Shown here piece by piece: positions 52,380 through 59,706 of a DNA stretch of 64,000 nt. The position numbers were made by a program, and so were the translations under genes. The DNA lies in NCBI RefSeq assembly GCF_003666605.1, contig NZ_RCIV01000002.1, forward strand, positions 186,001 through 250,000. The letters are read 5' to 3'. Origin of the DNA: Propionibacterium australiense. Lineage in GTDB: Bacteria > Actinomycetota > Actinomycetes > Propionibacteriales > Propionibacteriaceae. Positions within the stretch are counted from its first letter, which is position 1, and every line of letters starts with the position of its first letter. Under the pieces are notes generated by a model that was given only the letters and a program-made list of their open reading frames with translations, made no database searches and was not told where the DNA came from.

Positions 52380-53131
52380 GTACCGCCCTCTGCCGCTACC
52401 CTGGCGGCCTCGACCTGGGCCGTGGCCGGGTCGAGATAGCTGCCGGCGCGGTCCAGCGGATCACCGTGCTCATCGGTCTCGAAGACCAGCGGCTGGGCCG
52501 CCGGGATGTTGAGCCGCTCGACCTCGGCGGCGGTCACCCCGCCCATGAGCAGGCACAGCGCGCGCAGGGAGTTGCCGTGGGCGACCACGGCGACCGGTCC
52601 CTCGCCGTCGGCCAGCTGCCCGCGCAGCCATGCCCAGAAGGGACGCACGCGTTCGACGACATCGGCCAGGGACTCGCTCATGCCGAGGACGAGCGGCCCC
52701 AGCTCGACGCTGCTGGTGGGCCAGCCGGCGCGCTGCTCTTCGGTGGCCGCCGGGGGCCGGCCGGTCAGTGTGCGCCGCCAGGTGAAGAAGGCCTCCTCCC
52801 CCCAGCGGGCACGGCACTCGTGCTTGGGCACGCCGGTCAGGCAGCCGTAGTCGCGCTCGGCGAGCCGCCAGTCCAACCGCAGCGCCGCCTCCGGGCAGAG
52901 CACCTCCTGAATGCCCTCGGCCGTCCGGGTGGCGCGCAGCAGGGGAGAGGCGACCACCAGGCGGGGGTGCAGCCCGGCGTCGGCCATGAGCCGGGCCGCG
53001 ACGCCGATCTGGGCGACACCGCGCTCCGACAGGTCGACGTCGAGCAGGCCGGTGAAGATCTGGTCGGCGTTGTAGACGGACTCGCCGTGCCGGACCAGGA
53101 CGAGAGTGCGCCGCTGCTCACCGTTCTGCAT
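52376..53131 (-). CDS. gpmA: 2,3-bisphosphoglycerate-dependent phosphoglycerate mutase
   Basis: Glycolytic interconversion of 3- and 2-phosphoglycerate. 251 residues: 'LVLVRHGESVYNADQIFTG' with the phosphohistidine, 'RLAERDYGCLTG' with the catalytic Glu, and 'VVAHGNSLRALCLLM' with the second His, followed by 'LNIPAAQPLVFETD'. GGGAGG precedes the ATG. It is somewhat divergent from housekeeping GpmA (for example 'PKHECRARWGEE' in place of 'NKAETAEKYGEE'), so a second paralogue elsewhere is possible. Confidence 0.88.
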   Translation of the reverse strand: MQNGEQRRTLVLVRHGESVYNADQIFTGLLDVDLSERGVAQIGVAARLMADAGLHPRLVVASPLLRATRTAEGIQEVLCPEAALRLDWRLAERDYGCLTGVPKHECRARWGEEAFFTWRRTLTGRPPAATEEQRAGWPTSSVELGPLVLGMSESLADVVERVRPFWAWLRGQLADGEGPVAVVAHGNSLRALCLLMGGVTAAEVERLNIPAAQPLVFETDEHGDPLDRAGSYLDPATAQVEAARVAAEGGT

Positions 53132-53215
53132 GGTCGCCTCCCTCCCTCCTGACCGGGGGACCGGTCTATGGGGCCGACGTTGCGGCATCGTCTGAGCGCT
53201 TGGTGGATCGGCGGC

Positions 53216-53941
53216 TCAGACGGACGTCAGACGCGTCATCCGCCCGTACTCGTCGAATGTGGCCTGATAGGCGGTCCCGTCCTGGAAACCGATGCGCCAC
53301 CCGCCCGACTCGTCCCCGCTGAACTCCGCCCCGAACCACTGCGCATAGGCCCGTACCGGTTCGGTGACCTCCCAACCCTGGCTGACCAGGTGCATGACGA
53401 GCTGGGGGAAGCGGACGGGGGAGGCCTCGAAGCGGGGGACCGACTCGTCGTGGATCGTGAGGAAGGCCCGCCCTGGCCCGTAGCTGCCCGAGTACTGGGC
53501 CCGTGGCGCGAGCCAGGCGAAGCACGAGAACTGCAGGGCCCAGGCCGGTGCGCCCTCCGTCGAGGACTGCTCGTCGACGGGGAACTTGGCGGTGCGCAGC
53601 TGCCAGACCCGGTCGTGGTGGGGGCTCGCGTCCCGCAGCCAGATGGCCGCCTCGGCCATGGGGTTGCCCTGGAAACCCGAGTTGGCCCAGGACCACAGCC
53701 AGGTGTTGTCCAGTTTCGAGAGCGAGCCGAGCAGCTGGGCCTTGAACGTGCGTTTACCCAGGGTCAGCGTGCCGGCGTCGGGGTCCACAGTGAAGGGCTT
53801 CATCGAGTCCTCGCCGAGCCACTCGCGGAAGGCCTGCTGGGTCTCCATGACGATGAGTTCGTGCAGGGAAGCGAAGCGGCACAGCTCGGAGTGGTCCACG
53901 GGGGCATCGGGCGCGATGACGGGAAAGGGTTGTTGGGTCAT
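53216..53941 (-). CDS. DUF6882-like protein of unknown function
   Basis: 241-residue soluble protein without signal peptide. Features: 'LLGSLSKLDNTWLWSWANSG' in the middle, 'PRAQYSGSYGPGRAFLTI' and the C-terminal 'GGWRIGFQDGTAYQATFDEYG'. These resemble the DUF6882 family as I recall it; no catalytic motif is evident. GAGGAGG precedes the ATG. It lies 26 nt after the ArsD-like gene on the same strand and so is probably co-transcribed with it. Confidence 0.65.
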   Translation of the reverse strand: MTQQPFPVIAPDAPVDHSELCRFASLHELIVMETQQAFREWLGEDSMKPFTVDPDAGTLTLGKRTFKAQLLGSLSKLDNTWLWSWANSGFQGNPMAEAAIWLRDASPHHDRVWQLRTAKFPVDEQSSTEGAPAWALQFSCFAWLAPRAQYSGSYGPGRAFLTIHDESVPRFEASPVRFPQLVMHLVSQGWEVTEPVRAYAQWFGAEFSGDESGGWRIGFQDGTAYQATFDEYGRMTRLTSV

Positions 53942-53967
53942 GAATCCTCCTCGGACGGGGTGGTTGG

Positions 53968-54465
53968 TCACCTGGGTGAATACGATCGGCCTCGGTGAGA
54001 ACACCCACAGCCGCCACCACAGCCACAGCCATCACCGGTGCGGCCGGCCATCGGCGCCTCGACGGGGGAGCCGCTGCCGGGCCTGCGCACGGCCGGTCCG
54101 TCGGTGTTTCGTGGTGCCGGTGGGGCCGCAAGCCCGCGCCCGGCCGTGTCCTCGCCGGGCAGGGTGATTGAGCGGACGGCCTGCATGGCACCGGCGTACC
54201 GGCGCAGCTGATCGGCGCTCGGATAGCGCCCGTACAGCACGATGAGCTCGTCGACGGTCGTGGCCGGCAGCATCTCCTCGCCCTCCACCTCGATGAGGCG
54301 GCGGACCACCAGGCAGCGTCGGAATGCCTCCTGGTTGCGGCCCAGGCGCAGCCGCTCGACCTCGATGCCCTCTGCCGTGACGGCGGCGACGGCCCGCTCG
54401 AAGGCCGCCAGCTCGGCAGGGTCGGCCGTGTCGGCGGCCTGCTCGTAGATGCGGATGCTGCGCAT
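53968..54465 (-). CDS. ArsD-like protein with a cysteine-rich C-terminal tail
   Basis: 165 residues. Residues 1-100 resemble ArsD, the arsenic metallochaperone/repressor: 'MRSIRIYEQAADTADPAELA' start, 'VERLRLGRNQEAFRRCLVVR' and 'LPATTVDELIVLYGRYPSAD'. The ArsD cysteines at 12, 13 and 18 are absent. Instead the protein has a Pro/Ala/Gly-rich linker and a tail 'GCGCGGGCGCSH' with four Cys and a His, suited to metal binding. AAGGAG lies before the ATG. No arsA, arsB or arsR is nearby, so another role is likely. Confidence 0.65.
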   Translation of the reverse strand: MRSIRIYEQAADTADPAELAAFERAVAAVTAEGIEVERLRLGRNQEAFRRCLVVRRLIEVEGEEMLPATTVDELIVLYGRYPSADQLRRYAGAMQAVRSITLPGEDTAGRGLAAPPAPRNTDGPAVRRPGSGSPVEAPMAGRTGDGCGCGGGCGCSHRGRSYSPR

Positions 54466-54548
54466 GGCTCCTTGTCCTGTGGGTGTTTCGAGCGTTCCGA
54501 CCACAATCCTATGCGTCCGGGGCCGCGGGAGGACAGCCAGCGCTGCGG

Positions 54549-55517
54549 CTACCGTTCGGCGCGGCCCCGGACGACGCCACGGCGCACGGTGAAGTGCCAG
54601 CTGAGGCCGTTCCTGGTGAGCACCTGCGAACGCAGGTCCTCGGGCAGGATGCCGGTGCGGTCGGTGTAGCCGAGCAGGTACTCGTCGAACGGGGGGAGTG
54701 TGTACGTCCTGGCCAGGGCCCGTTCCAGTTCCCTCGCGGTGATGCCGGACTGCCAGTCGGGCACGTAGTACACGCCCTCGCGGTGATAGCCGGTGCCCAG
54801 TTCCAGGGCGCGCCGAATGGTGGTCTTGCCGCAGTGGGTCCACCAGGTGAGGTCGTCGAGCGTCGCCGGACCGTGGGAACTGACATAACGTGTGGCCAGT
54901 TCGGCCAGCGCCTCGTCGCCGGTCGGCTCGTGGTGCGAGCCGGGCAACCGGTGGACGAGCCGGAAGACCTCCTCGCGGCCGCGCCTGGCGCCTTGGACGA
55001 TCAGGCCCTCGCTGCCGAAGGCACGCAGCAGTCCAGGGCCGTGACTGCGGGTCAGGTCGACACCGGCCCGGGCGAGGACCTCGTAGCACTGGGTCCGCGT
55101 CAGCGGCCCGGCGGCGAGGGCCTCGTGCAGGGCCCGGCGTGGCGCGTCGAAGCCGTCGGGCAGGTCGAGCCGGGCCGCGTAGGCCTTCTCGGTGAGCATC
55201 CCGCCGAGCCGGCTGAGCCAGGCGGCGTCCTCGGCCGCCATGTAGTGCAGGGTGCCGCGCTGGGGCCAGCACCGGACGATGCGCCCGGCATCGAGCTCGG
55301 CCTCGGCCGCCGCGGTCCACGTCCGGCTGCGCCGGCGGCCCTGCCGGAGCGCGATGGCCTCGAGTCCGCCGACGTAGTGCTGGCCCTGCAGGGCCAGCAT
55401 CCAGCGGCACACGTCGACGGGTGCGAGGACGCGCCCGGTCAGCGGATGGGCCTCCGACGGCGCGAGCAGCTGAGCGATGAGCCGGCGCGCGGCGATCTCG
55501 CGGAGGGACAGGGCCAT
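54549..55517 (-). CDS. HTH_42 (AlkZ/YcaQ-like) winged-helix DNA glycosylase family protein
   Basis: 322-residue protein of the winged-helix 'DUF1006/HTH_42' family, which includes DNA glycosylases that unhook alkylated or cross-linked bases. 'WMLALQGQHYVGGLEAIAL' provides the Q-x-Q motif described for AlkZ; 'RCWPQRGTLHYMAAEDAAWL' and 'LPPFDEYLLGYTDR' are further family marks. ATG 55517 is chosen because the domain starts there. Repair of alkylation damage or self-resistance to a DNA-damaging metabolite is possible; many members are uncharacterised. Confidence 0.8.
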   Translation of the reverse strand: MALSLREIAARRLIAQLLAPSEAHPLTGRVLAPVDVCRWMLALQGQHYVGGLEAIALRQGRRRSRTWTAAAEAELDAGRIVRCWPQRGTLHYMAAEDAAWLSRLGGMLTEKAYAARLDLPDGFDAPRRALHEALAAGPLTRTQCYEVLARAGVDLTRSHGPGLLRAFGSEGLIVQGARRGREEVFRLVHRLPGSHHEPTGDEALAELATRYVSSHGPATLDDLTWWTHCGKTTIRRALELGTGYHREGVYYVPDWQSGITARELERALARTYTLPPFDEYLLGYTDRTGILPEDLRSQVLTRNGLSWHFTVRRGVVRGRAER

Positions 55518-55586
55518 GGCGACCAGGTTAATCGGGTGTCCCCGCAGGCCGGGGCCGAACACGAAGATCCGGACCCGGGCCCGGGA

Positions 55587-56657
55587 TCAGCGGAGCTCAC
55601 CCCTGCGGGCGGCGGCCCACAGATCCACCTCGCCGTCGTCGGGCAGTAGCTCGTCGATCGCCGCGAGTTCGTCCTCGGACAGCTCCATGGCCTCCAGCGC
55701 CCGGACGTTCTGCTCGATCTGCTCCACCGAGGAGGCGCCGATGACCAGCGACGTCATGCGCGGATCGCGCAACGCCCACACCAACGCGAGCTGGGCGAGG
55801 GTCTGACCGCGCTCCGTGGCGATCCGGTTCAGGCCCCGCAGTCGCTCGAGCATGCCCTCGTTCAGCCATTTCGTGTCGAACGTCGTGCCGGCGGCCGCGC
55901 GCGAATCGGCCGGGATGCCGTTCAGGTAGCGATCCGTGAGGAGTCCCTGGGCGAGAGCGGTGAAGCCGATGAGTCCGAAACCGAGTTCCTCGGCGGTCTC
56001 CATGAGGCCCTCGGTCTCGATCCAGCGGTTGAGCATCGAGTAACTGGGTTGCTCGATGAGCAGGGGAGTTCCCATGTCCGACAGGATGCGCACGGCCTCG
56101 CGGGCGCGCGGGGCGTCGTAACTCGAGATGCCGACGTAGAGCGCCTTGCCCTGCCGCACGGCGGTGTCGAGGGCGCCCATCGTCTCCTCGAGCGGGGTCG
56201 TCGCATCGAGGCGGTGGCTGTAGAAGATGTCGACGTAGTCGAGTCCCATGCGCGACAGGCTCTGGTCGAGGCTCGCGAGCACGTACTTCCGTGAACCCCC
56301 GCCCTGGCCGTAGGGGCCGGGCCACATGTCCCAGCCGGCCTTGGTCGAGATGATCATCTCATCGCGGTAGGGCCTGAAGTCCTCGCGCATCAGCCGACCG
56401 AAGTTCATCTCGGCGGCGCCATGGGGCGGCCCGTAGTTGTTCGCGAGGTCGTGGTGGGTGATGCCGAGGTCGAAGGCGCGTCGCGCAACGGCACGCTGGA
56501 TCTCGAACGACCTGTCGTCACCGAAGTTGTGCCAGTAACCCAGCGAGAGCACCGGCAGGTCCAGTCCCGATCGGCCGCAGCGGCGGTACCTCATGACGCC
56601 GTCGTAGCGATCCGGAGCGGGAGCATAAGCAGGAGGTGTCGTTGCCATGGGCCTCAT
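55587..56657 (-). CDS. Aldo/keto reductase (L-glyceraldehyde 3-phosphate reductase-like, YghZ family)
   Basis: 356 residues, TIM-barrel NADPH reductase. 'HDLANNYGPPHGAAEMNFG' with the active Tyr, 'ISTKAGWDMWPGPYGQGGGS' with the active Lys and the YghZ-specific loop, 'FYSHRLDATTPLEET' with the His, and 'VIGASSVEQIEQNV' for cofactor. This sub-family detoxifies methylglyoxal and reduces L-glyceraldehyde 3-phosphate in E. coli. Start at 56657 or 56648. Same strand as the HTH_42 gene, 70 nt apart. Confidence 0.9.
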   Translation of the reverse strand: MRPMATTPPAYAPAPDRYDGVMRYRRCGRSGLDLPVLSLGYWHNFGDDRSFEIQRAVARRAFDLGITHHDLANNYGPPHGAAEMNFGRLMREDFRPYRDEMIISTKAGWDMWPGPYGQGGGSRKYVLASLDQSLSRMGLDYVDIFYSHRLDATTPLEETMGALDTAVRQGKALYVGISSYDAPRAREAVRILSDMGTPLLIEQPSYSMLNRWIETEGLMETAEELGFGLIGFTALAQGLLTDRYLNGIPADSRAAAGTTFDTKWLNEGMLERLRGLNRIATERGQTLAQLALVWALRDPRMTSLVIGASSVEQIEQNVRALEAMELSEDELAAIDELLPDDGEVDLWAAARRGELR

Positions 56658-57271
56658 TCAACCAAGACCCTTCGCACCTGCCAACGAGATTCCCCCGGAG
56701 ACTCCCCGGATCCGAGACCGGTCCATGTGCCCGATAATCAGCATTATGTCAGAACGCAGGATGTGAGGCGATCTTCAGGATCCGCCACCCTCCGATGCCG
56801 GGTCCCCCATCGTGACGACAGCCGGGCCGGACTTGTTCGACTGCACCGCCGACAGAACCTCGCATCGATGGGCGGCGCCGTGTGACCATGCCCGAACTCG
56901 GCGGGCCGTACGAACACCGACCGACTGACCGACTGGACCCCCGGGACTCCGGGTGCAGAACCCCTTGAGAGCTTGTGGCCAGCGATGGGCAGATCAGTGG
57001 CCACAAGCCCGAGGCATCCACGGCGGCCGGCTCCAGACTCGCCCGCGGCACCCCACGTGGCAGCCGTCGAGAACATCAAGGGGTGGGGATCTCGACTGCC
57101 CTTGCACCACGCAAAAGTTATGTTCCCACATGAGCAAGCTGTGAGTACATTGTGTATTGATGTTTTCGCTTCCGGCGAATTGAGTCCGGTACGACTCATC
57201 TGCCCGCCTGGCGCCGAACCGTCAGCGGGCCCATGACGTCCGGCGCTGCCCCGGCGGGTACTCTTCTCGCC
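56658..57271. other. 614-bp intergenic region
   Basis: No supported gene. It contains a hairpin GCTTGTGGCCA/TGGCCACAAGC (56971-56981, 56998-57008) and, nearer the peptidase, a lower-GC stretch (57110-57180). Minus-strand frames here have no recognisable motifs; an old insertion or gene remnant is possible but cannot be shown. Confidence 0.35.
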
Positions 57272-58405
57272 ATGACCGATCCCCGCCTGCTGTGGGTCCC
57301 TGGCGTCGATGAGCATCGGACGCGGCTCGCCCGACTGTCCAGGCGACTGCGAGCAGCCGGGCTGGACGCCGTCGTCATCGCGCCCGGCGCAGACCTGCGC
57401 TTCTGCCTGGGACGCACCCAGGGCTCGCACGAGCGGTTCACGGGGCTCGTCGTGCGAGCGGCCGGCGACCCGTTCCTGCTCGTCCCACGGCTGGAGAGCC
57501 CCGGCTGGGCCGGCTCGCCGGCCGAACAGATCGTGGACGTGCTCACCTGGGCCGATGGCGAGGACCCCTACTTGGTCATCGCCGGCAGGCTCGGCGCCGG
57601 GGCCCGGGTCGGTGTGGACGACTACATGCCCAGCATGCACGTGCACGGCCTGGGCGAGGCCCTCGGCTCTGCGGTCGTGCCCGGCGGTCCGGTGATCCGG
57701 GATCTGCGCATGGCCAAGACAGCGGACGAACTCGAGGCGCTGCACGGCGTCGGCGAGGCCATTGACCGGGTCCACGCCCGCGTCGGCGAGTGGCTGCGGC
57801 CTGGGCGCACCGAGGCCCAGATCGGCGCCGACATCGCCGCGGCGATCGTCGAGGAGGGGCACTGCTGCGCCGACTTCGTCATCGTCGGCTCCGGCCCCAA
57901 CGGGGCCAGCCCGCACCACGAGCAGTCGGACCGCATCGTGCGGGCGGGTGATCCCGTCGTCATCGACATCGGCGGCCCGGCGCCGAGCGGCTACTTCAGC
58001 GACTCGACCCGCACCTATGTCTGCGGCGAGCCCACCGACCCGGAGTTCGAGCGCGTCTGGCGGATCGTCCGGGACGCCCAGCGGGCCGGCATCGCCGCCG
58101 CCCGCGCGGGTCAGCCCTGCTCCGGCGTCGACGCCGCCGCCCGCGCAGTCATCACGGACGCCGGCTACGGCGAGTACTTCATCACCCGGACCGGGCACGG
58201 CATCGGCATGGAGGTGCACGAGCACCCGTACATGGTGCGCGGCTACGACACCGCCCTGGCGCCGGGCATGGCCTTCTCGGTCGAGCCGGGCATCTACCTG
58301 CCGGGGCGTTTCGGCGTGCGCATCGAGGACATCGTCGCCATCGGCGGCGACGGCGGACCGGTGCTGTGCAACCACAGCCCGCAGGACTGGCGACTGCCGG
58401 CCTGA
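57272..58405 (+). CDS. M24 family metallopeptidase (Xaa-Pro peptidase)
   Basis: Removes N-terminal residues before proline from short peptides. 377 residues: N-terminal creatinase-like domain ('LDAVVIAPGADLRFCLGRTQ') then the pita-bread catalytic domain with metal ligands in 'VIDIGGPAPSGYFSDSTRTY' (two Asp), 'GHGIGMEVHEHPYMV' (His), 'FSVEPGIYLPG' (Glu) and 'RIEDIVAI' (Glu). ATG 57272 has TACTCT 7 nt upstream (57259-57264) and no ribosome site, suggesting a leaderless mRNA. Confidence 0.92.
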   Translation: MTDPRLLWVPGVDEHRTRLARLSRRLRAAGLDAVVIAPGADLRFCLGRTQGSHERFTGLVVRAAGDPFLLVPRLESPGWAGSPAEQIVDVLTWADGEDPYLVIAGRLGAGARVGVDDYMPSMHVHGLGEALGSAVVPGGPVIRDLRMAKTADELEALHGVGEAIDRVHARVGEWLRPGRTEAQIGADIAAAIVEEGHCCADFVIVGSGPNGASPHHEQSDRIVRAGDPVVIDIGGPAPSGYFSDSTRTYVCGEPTDPEFERVWRIVRDAQRAGIAAARAGQPCSGVDAAARAVITDAGYGEYFITRTGHGIGMEVHEHPYMVRGYDTALAPGMAFSVEPGIYLPGRFGVRIEDIVAIGGDGGPVLCNHSPQDWRLPA

Positions 58406-58474
58406 TCCTCCCGCCGGGGCAACACGGAAGAACTCACGGTCCCCACGCGAGGGATGGCACTAGGCTGTCCGCTC

Positions 58475-59674
58475 GTGAGCAGGCTCGACCACCGTTACAC
58501 GATCGGTGCCTCCTATGTCGCCTACGTCGTGCAGGCCATCGTCAACAACCTCGGCCCGCTGCTGTTCGTCATCTGGCACGACAGCTTCGGGGTCTCGCTG
58601 GCCAGGCTCGGCTCGATCGTCGGCCTGAACTTCGGCATGCAGCTGGTCATCGACTTCTGCTCCGCCAGGATCATCGATCTCATCGGGTACCGGGCCGCCA
58701 TGGTCATCGCCCACGTCGCCGCGACGATCGGTGTCGCGGGCATGGGCTGGTTCCCCTTCGTCATGTCCGATCCCTACGCGGGGCTGCTGGTCGCCATGGC
58801 GATCGCCGCCGTCGGGGGCGGCCTGCTCGAGGTGCTCATCTCCCCCGTCGTCGAGGCCTGCCCGACCGAGAACAAGGCCTTCCACATGAGCCTGCTCCAC
58901 TCGTTCTACTCGTGGGGGCAGCTGGCCGTCGTCCTGCTCACGACGGCCGGTTTCGCCGTCTTCGGCATCGCCTCGTGGCGGATCGTCTGCTTCTGCTGGG
59001 CGGTCGTTCCACTGGCCAATGCGGTGCTGCTGTGGTTCGTGCCCTACTACGAGCTGGTCACCGACGGCGTCTCGATGAGTTACCGGCAGCTGTTCTCCAG
59101 GCCACTGTTCTGGGGCTTCATCGTGCTCATGCTGGCGGCCGGCGCCTCCGAACAGTCGATGAGCCAGTGGGCCTCGACCTTCGCCCAGACGGGCCTGGGC
59201 CTGAGCAAGACCGTCGGCGATCTGCTCGGACCCATGCTGTTCGCCCTGTGCATGGGAAGCTCACGGGTCATCTTCGGTGCGAGGGCGACGACGGCCACGC
59301 TGTCCCGCACGGTACGGGTCTGCGCCGTGCTGTGCATCGTCGCCTATCTGCTGGCGATCCTCGCTCCCCTGCCATGGCTGGGTCTGGCCGGGATGGCACT
59401 GTGCGGTTTCAGCGTCGGCATCTTCTGGCCGGGGACCTTCTCCCTGGCCTCGGAGGCATTCCCCCGCGGCGGTACGGCGCTGTTCGCCCTGCTCGCACTG
59501 GGCGGTGACGCCGGATGCGCCCTGGGACCGGACCTGGTCGGCCATGTCGCCGACCATTTCGGCTCACTGTCGACCGGCCTGCTCGTCGGTCTGGCCTTCC
59601 CGGTCATCATCCTCACGGTGACGACGGCGGTGCGCGCCGGCGACAGGCGCTCCCCCGCCACCGCCCGGGCCTGA
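58475..59674 (+). CDS. MFS transporter
   Basis: 399-residue, 12-segment permease. Starts 'RLDHRYTIGASYVAYVVQAI'; 'LHSFYSWGQLAVVLLTTAGF' and 'FWPGTFSLASEAFPRGGTAL' resemble FucP/sugar- or YfkF-like MFS proteins, but the substrate is not clear. GTG 58475 is preceded by TAGGCT at 8 nt (58461-58466), suggesting leaderless expression; an ATG at 58454 in the same frame would overlap that box. Begins 69 nt after the peptidase, same strand. Confidence 0.82.
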   Translation: MSRLDHRYTIGASYVAYVVQAIVNNLGPLLFVIWHDSFGVSLARLGSIVGLNFGMQLVIDFCSARIIDLIGYRAAMVIAHVAATIGVAGMGWFPFVMSDPYAGLLVAMAIAAVGGGLLEVLISPVVEACPTENKAFHMSLLHSFYSWGQLAVVLLTTAGFAVFGIASWRIVCFCWAVVPLANAVLLWFVPYYELVTDGVSMSYRQLFSRPLFWGFIVLMLAAGASEQSMSQWASTFAQTGLGLSKTVGDLLGPMLFALCMGSSRVIFGARATTATLSRTVRVCAVLCIVAYLLAILAPLPWLGLAGMALCGFSVGIFWPGTFSLASEAFPRGGTALFALLALGGDAGCALGPDLVGHVADHFGSLSTGLLVGLAFPVIILTVTTAVRAGDRRSPATARA

Positions 59675-59706
59675 GTGCCCGGTCCCCCGCCCCGGCGAGG
59701 CGGGGT

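Noticed and set aside
53968-55410. Single long protein joining the ArsD-like part to an upstream extension across the HTH_42 gene
   Set aside because: The frame is open for 480 codons, but the upstream part is Arg/Pro-rich shadow of the HTH_42 gene; the ArsD-like domain starts at an ATG (54465) with its own AAGGAG.
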